Assembly: GCA_030620095.1 (NCBI GenBank)
Contig: JAUTXW010002359.1
Location: 3,763,501-3,827,500, forward strand
Origin: Kuschelorhynchus macadamiae
Lineage: Eukaryota > Arthropoda > Insecta > Coleoptera > Curculionidae
Direction: 5' to 3'
Length of the DNA stretch: 64,000 nucleotides
In this document: positions 58,660 to 64,000 of the stretch, piece after piece
How positions within the stretch are numbered: position 1 is the stretch's first letter
Layout of the letters: every line of letters begins with the position of its first letter
Position numbers and translations under genes: made by a program
Notes under the pieces: model-generated
What the model was told of the DNA's origin: nothing
The model's input: only the letters and a program-made list of their open reading frames with translations
Databases searched by the model: none

Positions 58660-61139
58660 TACTATTAAAGTTACATAAGTGTTTAACACAAGCAATAAAA
58701 AAGAAACTTTAGGAACTGATATTATCTAACTCTATGTAGTGACAAAAATAAATAAGTTAAGGGGATGGACATAATTCGCGATTACACTGTACACATAGGT
58801 CAGAACAATGTGATGTTTTTTAACAATTTCCAACATCATCATAAAATTAGTATAAAGTATATTCTTAAAATAAAATAATGTCGAAAGGTTACTCAAGGAT
58901 GCTACTTTGTCACGTTCTGCCACAATAAAATTATGTAGAAGATTAATACGATGGAGAACGATAATATAAAATGGAGTCAAGTGCACGTCTAACACGATGC
59001 AGATGGTGGATTGTAAAATAAAACTCGGAAAACTTTTGTTTTTGACGTAAATGGGACATTTTATTTTCGAGATATTTTAGTTCCAGTTTTCTACAATTTA
59101 AAAATGGGGAAATTTGTTACTTCTTTAAGGGACAAATTGCATTTGGCAGTGAACATGGTTTTCATTCGTATCAGTGTATTATGTTTTTAATGAATTGTAA
59201 CTAGAAGTTGTATATTAGTTTCCCAGCTAGCACTAAAGCAGTTACAACTGTTTCCACTACTACTCTTTAAGAGTTTTTACGTATTTATTACGAGTAATAG
59301 CTACTATATATTAACAAACATTTTGGGTTACACGTTTTTAAGTATTATATATGTATTTGTTACTGCGAATAATAATTTATAGTAATTTTCCATATAAAGT
59401 AGTTATATAATAACTGCTGCCAAGCAACTACTTAAGGAATTGACTCCAAGGGCGTCATTTCTTTGCCATCTAGCTAATCTATTTGCTAAACAACAACTTT
59501 TAAGTATCAGTACCTTCTGGAACTTCGAGACTACTCCATTACGTTCAAATGTACTCCTATAACGTATTTCTTTAAAGTAAAACGAGTCGTTGCAGAGTAG
59601 AAAAAGTTATCGTCTACTTCTACTTTAAACTGGCTATTACCAGTCGTCATTCTTCTGTTAGAAGTAAGAATTACAGTAATTATTTACTACAAGTAAACTA
59701 TTACCTCTTGTACTTGAAGTTCCGGAGATAGGGAGCGCTGGTACGAGATTCGGTCGGTGATTTTATGTTTTGACAGTGGCAACAATAGAGTAACCAATTT
59801 TTGATTGGTTCGGCCATATTGCTGCTAAAATCGTTTTGTTTACTTTTCGCCTACGTGGGTTTCTTATGAGGTTTGTTGTTTCAGTGTATCATTTTATTAG
59901 TTTTTGTGATTATTAAAATGAATATTGATTCAAACAAGAAGTTCTCAGCCATTAGCTATATGGAGAAATGTATTTAAGCCTCGTTCACCTGTTTTTTGAT
60001 TGTAATTATAAAGTGTTTGTGATGAATGTGTAAATGACTATGACCATAAAGCTCTTTAAGTTTATGTTTACTCCAAGAAAAATTATTAAAAATTGCACAT
60101 TATTATATTTGGGTTTTATTTTGCTGTAAAAGACAATATTGTTTCATGTCTTAGTGTATGTTTTACTTCATTCAGCACCTCAATTTGAGGTAGAAGCTCT
60201 CTAAGATTAGCATAAAAGAAACTCTATTTTATAGGCCTTCTTCAGTATATATTACATTACTAACTTGGCAGACAATCCTCATTAATCGCTTGTACAAATA
60301 TTGTTATTTGTTAAAAATCTAAATGAAAAAGTAAGTTTGTAGTAGATAGTTTGAATATATTGAATAATCCTACATTTACAACTGACGCTGACAGAGGTTA
60401 TCAATATAAAAGTAGATTAATTTAGTCATATTTTGCGAAAAACTAACAATAATATTAGCTCCCCCATTTAAACCTTTAGAAATTTTGCATCAATTTGGCA
60501 GGTGGGGTTCTATTATCGCCACTGTCCTTATAAAGTCATTGTAATTCGGTCTACAGCTATTAATTAGTTGTGTATGTATTGTGTTATCGTCTACGAGTAA
60601 CAAGTTAAAACGGTTCACAATGGCTTCACATACCACAAGAAAAAAAAAGTAGCTTTCGTCACTCAGCCACATTTTATAGAAAATTAAAAATATCACAACT
60701 TGGTTATGTCATACCTGAACAAAACAACCTAAGCGGTATTTTAACGAAACAAAGCATAATGGCCTTGTTTATACATAAACAAGGGTTATGGTTATGATAG
60801 ATGGCAGAATTATAGTAGTGACTCAAGTACCGCTCTCCACATGCTACGACACAATGCACTAAATTTTAAAGAACCGGCGGAGTGTTCCCAAATTGCAACC
60901 GCTTGGTAATATATATAGTATAGGTTTAATGGGAACTTTGTATATATATATATATTTATTCGTTCAAGACTTCCGTCTAATTGGATATAAGTGACAGTTG
61001 CATATTTAAAGAATCCAAAACTATAAATGATTATGGGAGCAGTCGTAGACACTTGATCTTAAGTAATTTTATCAGTAAAGAAATGCAGCCAACCTAAAAG
61101 TAAAATAGAACGACATTGTTTATTTTCATCTTCCCTATA
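58660..61139. other. Unannotated stretch; promoter-like patch near 59700-59870
   Basis: No gene was recognised. 59720-59870 is GC-richer with GATTGGTTCGG and GGCCATATTGCTGCTAAAAT and could be a promoter, but no exon follows. The rest is AT-rich without structure. Confidence 0.4.
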
Positions 61140-61344
61140 TAGTTGGCGCATTACCTTTCTGGAATGACGTCATTTTTGGTTATTTTTGTTTGATTTATGT
61201 TAACTGACAGTGACAAAAACATTTTGAAAAAACTCATTGTCGTTTCTTTACAACAGTCAATGCCGGTTTTGGTTATGTGTCTTTCAGAATATATTCGTCA
61301 AAATTGACATTGATTTGTTGTGATTCTTTTTAAACTTTTGCAAG

Positions 61345-62708
61345 ATGCCGCGAAGATATAATCAGCAATCACAGCTAATAGTTTTGAATATCTTGGCTTT
61401 TTTTCAATTGGAAAAAGAGCAAGCTAAAAATGGAATCCTTCCGCAAACTGATAATATAATTGAACGAGCTTCAAATGCAACAAAACTTAGCCATACAACA
61501 ATCATAAATATTAAGAAAAGAGGAATAACGAGCGATGAATCCTTTACCTCCAGAATGTCTCAAAAGCAAAAAGAGGTAAAAACAAAAATTACAGATTATT
61601 AAAGAACAAAATAAGAGATACGATCTACTGCATGTATGCGAAAAATGAATATGTTACAATGCAGACTTTGCTTAAAAAACTAAAAGAGATAAATGAATAT
61701 TTTAATTTTTCCATCCCCTCGCTAAGAAAATACGTAAAAAGTATTGGTTTTAAGTGGAAGAAATCAAATAATAGAAAATACCTGATGGATTTGCCCCACA
61801 TCGTAAACTATTGCCTCTTGTCCACAAGAGAATCAATTTCTTGAGGGAATATGTCAAAAATCAAAATCTAGGACAAGATGCTTATACCACCGTATTTATT
61901 GATGAGACTTGGATTTTTAGTAAAGGTTCGTTTAGAAACAGCTGGCAGGATAACACTATGTCTACAAGTTCTAAAAAAGCTAGTGAAGGTCATCGATATA
62001 TTGTAGTTCACGCTGGATCAAAGGAAGGATTTATTAAGGGGGCCAGTTTAATATTTAAAAGTGGACTAAAAAGCGGAGATTATCATGACAATATGAACAA
62101 GCAAAATTTTGAAAATTGGTTTAAAAATCAGCTGGTACCAAATGTTCCTCCAAAAAGTTTGATAGATGATGATGGACAACGCAAGCTATCATTCCGGCCT
62201 TTTAGAGGATATTCCAAGAAAATCATGGACAAAGCAGAGATTAATTGGATGGTTAAAAGAAAAGAACATTGACTTCCCAGAGAGGGCCATGAAGGATGAA
62301 ATATGGAGCATTGTAGAAAAAAATTGTAACATTGAAAAAACATTCTACCTTGACGAATATGTGAAACCTTTGGGCCACAAAATACTAGGACTTCCTCCAT
62401 AATATTGTCAATGTAATGCTATTGAAATGGTATGGTCTGAGTGTAAGAGGAAATACGACCAATACATTGCTAGTCTGAAGGGGACACCATCGGAAGTTTT
62501 GGCCAGGTGGGAAAAAGCGATAAATGAAGTATCTTCAGAGCATTGGAAAAATTATGTCAGCCACACAGAAAGGGTAATCCAAGAAGCTTGGAAGACAATA
62601 CAGGTATGTGATGCTTCAGACATTGCGCCACTTGTAATTAGTACCGACGAAGACAGCAGTGACGATGAAGAATTTAGTTCTGATTCTGAAGACAGTCAAG
62701 GGGAGTAG
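61345..62708 (+). pseudogene. Tc1-type transposase with 82-residue D-E spacing, broken
   Basis: ATG at 61345 starts PRRYNQQSQLIVLNILAFFQ, an HTH region, up to KTKITDY. A missing base at about 61600 shifts the frame to LKNKIRDTIYCMYAKNEYVT, KSIGFKWKKSNNRKYL. Another shift near 61805 leads to LVHKRINFLREYVKNQN, TVFIDETWIFSKGSF (first Asp), GHRYIVVHAGSKEGF and KSGDYHDNMN. A further shift near 62170 leads to MMMDNASYHSG (second Asp). An in-frame TAA at 62400 precedes CQCNAIEMVWSECK (Glu; the family's usual ELNPIE is altered). Between Asp and Glu I count 82 positions including the stop. It ends in an acidic tail (DSSDDEEFSSDSEDSQGE). It is inactive. Spacing 82 matches the DD82E (Sailor) type as I recall it. 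Confidence 0.85.
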
Positions 62709-62766
62709 TTTTTATTTTTAAAGTTAGTTAGTTATACATTAATTTCTCTCTTTTAGTTTTTAAAGC

Positions 62767-62930
62767 AAAGTCTGCATTGTAACATATTCATTTTTAGCAT
62801 ACACGCAATAGAACATATCTCTATTTTGTTCTTTAAGTAATCTGTGATTTTTGTTTTTACCTCTTTTTGTTTTTGAAACATTCTGGAGGTAAAGGATTCA
62901 TCGTTCGTTATTCCCCTTTTCTTAATATTT
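62767..62930 (-). repeat. Inverted duplicate of the transposase N-terminal segment
   Basis: Read on minus, this segment matches about 61515-61680 (AATAACGAnCGATGAATCCT, CTTTACCTCCAGAATGT, AATATGTTACAATGCAGACT) at roughly 90% or better over about 160 bp. It retains the C in ATTACTTAAAG that is lost in the main copy at about 61600. A transcript through both would form a long hairpin. Confidence 0.85.
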
Positions 62931-63744
62931 TTTCAGTATTGTCTGTAATTGAGAATTAAAATAATTTTGATGAAAATGGGTAACTGGCGTCAATTTATTA
63001 CATTGCAAACAAAGAATAAGACTAAGATGAAAGAATTTATATTAGTATATCTTATATATAAATAATTTATATATATATATAATAGTTATTTTTGTATTAA
63101 GTGTGCAAAATGAGGGTTTTTTTTATGGCAATGAGAGTGTTAATTTTTTGCCAGCCATTTTCGACAAGTTGCAGCGCTTTCTGTACAGAAAATGCCAATT
63201 TTAAATTCGCTTTAGCCAGTGCTGAACGCACCCCTCCTATCTACATCACTGCATACGTTTAGGTTAGGAATCATCGCTGAAATATAAATAATATAAGAAA
63301 TACGTTATTTGAAACCAGCGTGACGTCATTCCAGAAAGGTAATGCGCCAACTATAAATATTTAGCTATGATGTTTGTTTTTGTGAGTATAAAAATCAAAA
63401 ATGCACACTAATTAAGCATTGCGTTAAAAACAGAATCACACTATAATACGATATTTAATGATAATAAATCAAAGTCCAAAACTACATTTCTGAGATTTAA
63501 ATTGGCCAATATATTTGTATTGTATTGTATAAATATATTGAAAATTAACGAATTTTAAAGGCGCGTAATTTTTTTACGACTATCATCGGCATATTCACCA
63601 GAGAAATTGTCTGCGTTTTAATTTTAGATCTTTAGCATAGCCAGAAAACTAAGTGAAACGCATGTATCCTACCTCAAATACCAATAGCCTATTCTATACG
63701 CTTTACGTCATATTCCAAATCTGAGTGTTTGTAGTCGCCATAAC

Positions 63745-64000
63745 TATATTTATTTATTTATTTATTTATTTATTTTATTCACCATAGCGGTACCATTACA
63801 TACATAGGTTTCGTCGAACAATAATATAAATGTTAAAACAATTTAAAATAAAGTGTAAAGATAAAATAGTAAAATACAATGTTAATATAAACTTAAAATT
63901 ATTAAACTCCAACCGCCAGGGTTGAGTCAGCTAAAGCTGATTCTACATTCAAAAAACTCTTGCAGGGAATAAAAACTGTGTTTCAGTAAGATCTCCTTGA
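63745..64000 (-). mobile_element. 3' end of a LINE (runs off the window)
   Basis: On minus, AAGGAGATCTTACTGAAACA encodes KEILLKHSFYSLQEFFE, a typical LINE ORF2 C-terminus. A 3' UTR and a (AATA)n tail follow at 63745-63775. The element would continue past the window end. The clade is not determined. Confidence 0.55.

Larger units (their letters stand above)
61142..63351 (+). mobile_element. IS630-Tc1-mariner element, perfect 31-bp TIRs, DD82E type
   Basis: The left TIR starts GTTGGCGCATTACCTTTCTG at 61142 and continues to GACGTCA; the inverted right TIR ending at 63351 is identical for 31 bp. TA lies at 61140-61141 and 63352-63353, the expected target duplication. The transposase gene is on plus and broken. 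The 3' part contains an inverted copy of the N-terminal coding segment (62767-62930). Identical TIRs suggest modest age despite the coding damage. Confidence 0.92.

Overview
The window looks like AT-rich, repeat-saturated genomic DNA of an arthropod, most likely an insect. The reasons are the element families present (piggyBac, hAT, pogo, two IS630-Tc1-mariner types, Penelope-like elements with hammerhead-like RNAs, a Jockey/CR1-like LINE), short introns of 60-129 bp with GT-AG borders in transposon genes, and many (TA)n runs. No host protein-coding gene could be recognised. Almost everything that can be named is a mobile element or its remains.

Layout: 1-205 carries a near-canonical type I hammerhead ribozyme in a terminal-repeat-like fragment. 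600-3545 (minus) is a Penelope-like element (PLE1) with RT and GIY-YIG nuclease, broken by one stop and two frameshifts. 7412-10004 is a piggyBac element with TTAA target duplications and a decayed transposase. 14173-18557 is a complete hAT transposon with an 8-bp target duplication, GTCGAC-rich subterminal arrays and a four-exon transposase whose frame is intact. 19282-20577 is a large foldback element. 20684-27359 is a pogo-like element with two head-to-tail transposase remnants, invaded by a LINE (about 21040-24860). 27782-30920 is a TIR element with an intact two-exon, 742-residue protein of unassigned function (resembling a DUF7869-type domain); I think it is a little-described DDE-type transposase.

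36783-38457 (minus) is a broken copy of an unnamed multi-copy insect protein family. 38690-39290 holds two Penelope-type terminal repeats with hammerhead-like folds. 45940-47140 (PLE2, minus), 48630-50480 (PLE3, plus) and 55845-56590 (PLE4, plus) are decayed PLEs, each with a hammerhead-like RNA downstream. 51445-53682 is a mariner-type element with about 440-bp TIRs and a DD41D-spaced transposase, set in a (TA)n tract. 61142-63351 is a Tc1-type element with perfect 31-bp TIRs, a catalytic spacing of 82 residues (DD82E) and an internal inverted duplication. 63745-64000 is the 3' end of another LINE, minus strand.

A composite dispersed repeat (units of about 130 bp containing a gCCATTTTGTTCCGCCAT-like core, then GACAGACCGACAGA runs and a conserved tail) occurs at eight or more places in both orientations and was itself the target of the foldback and pogo insertions. 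Complete elements were established by matching both termini and target duplications by eye. Family names rest on motif recognition, not on searches.
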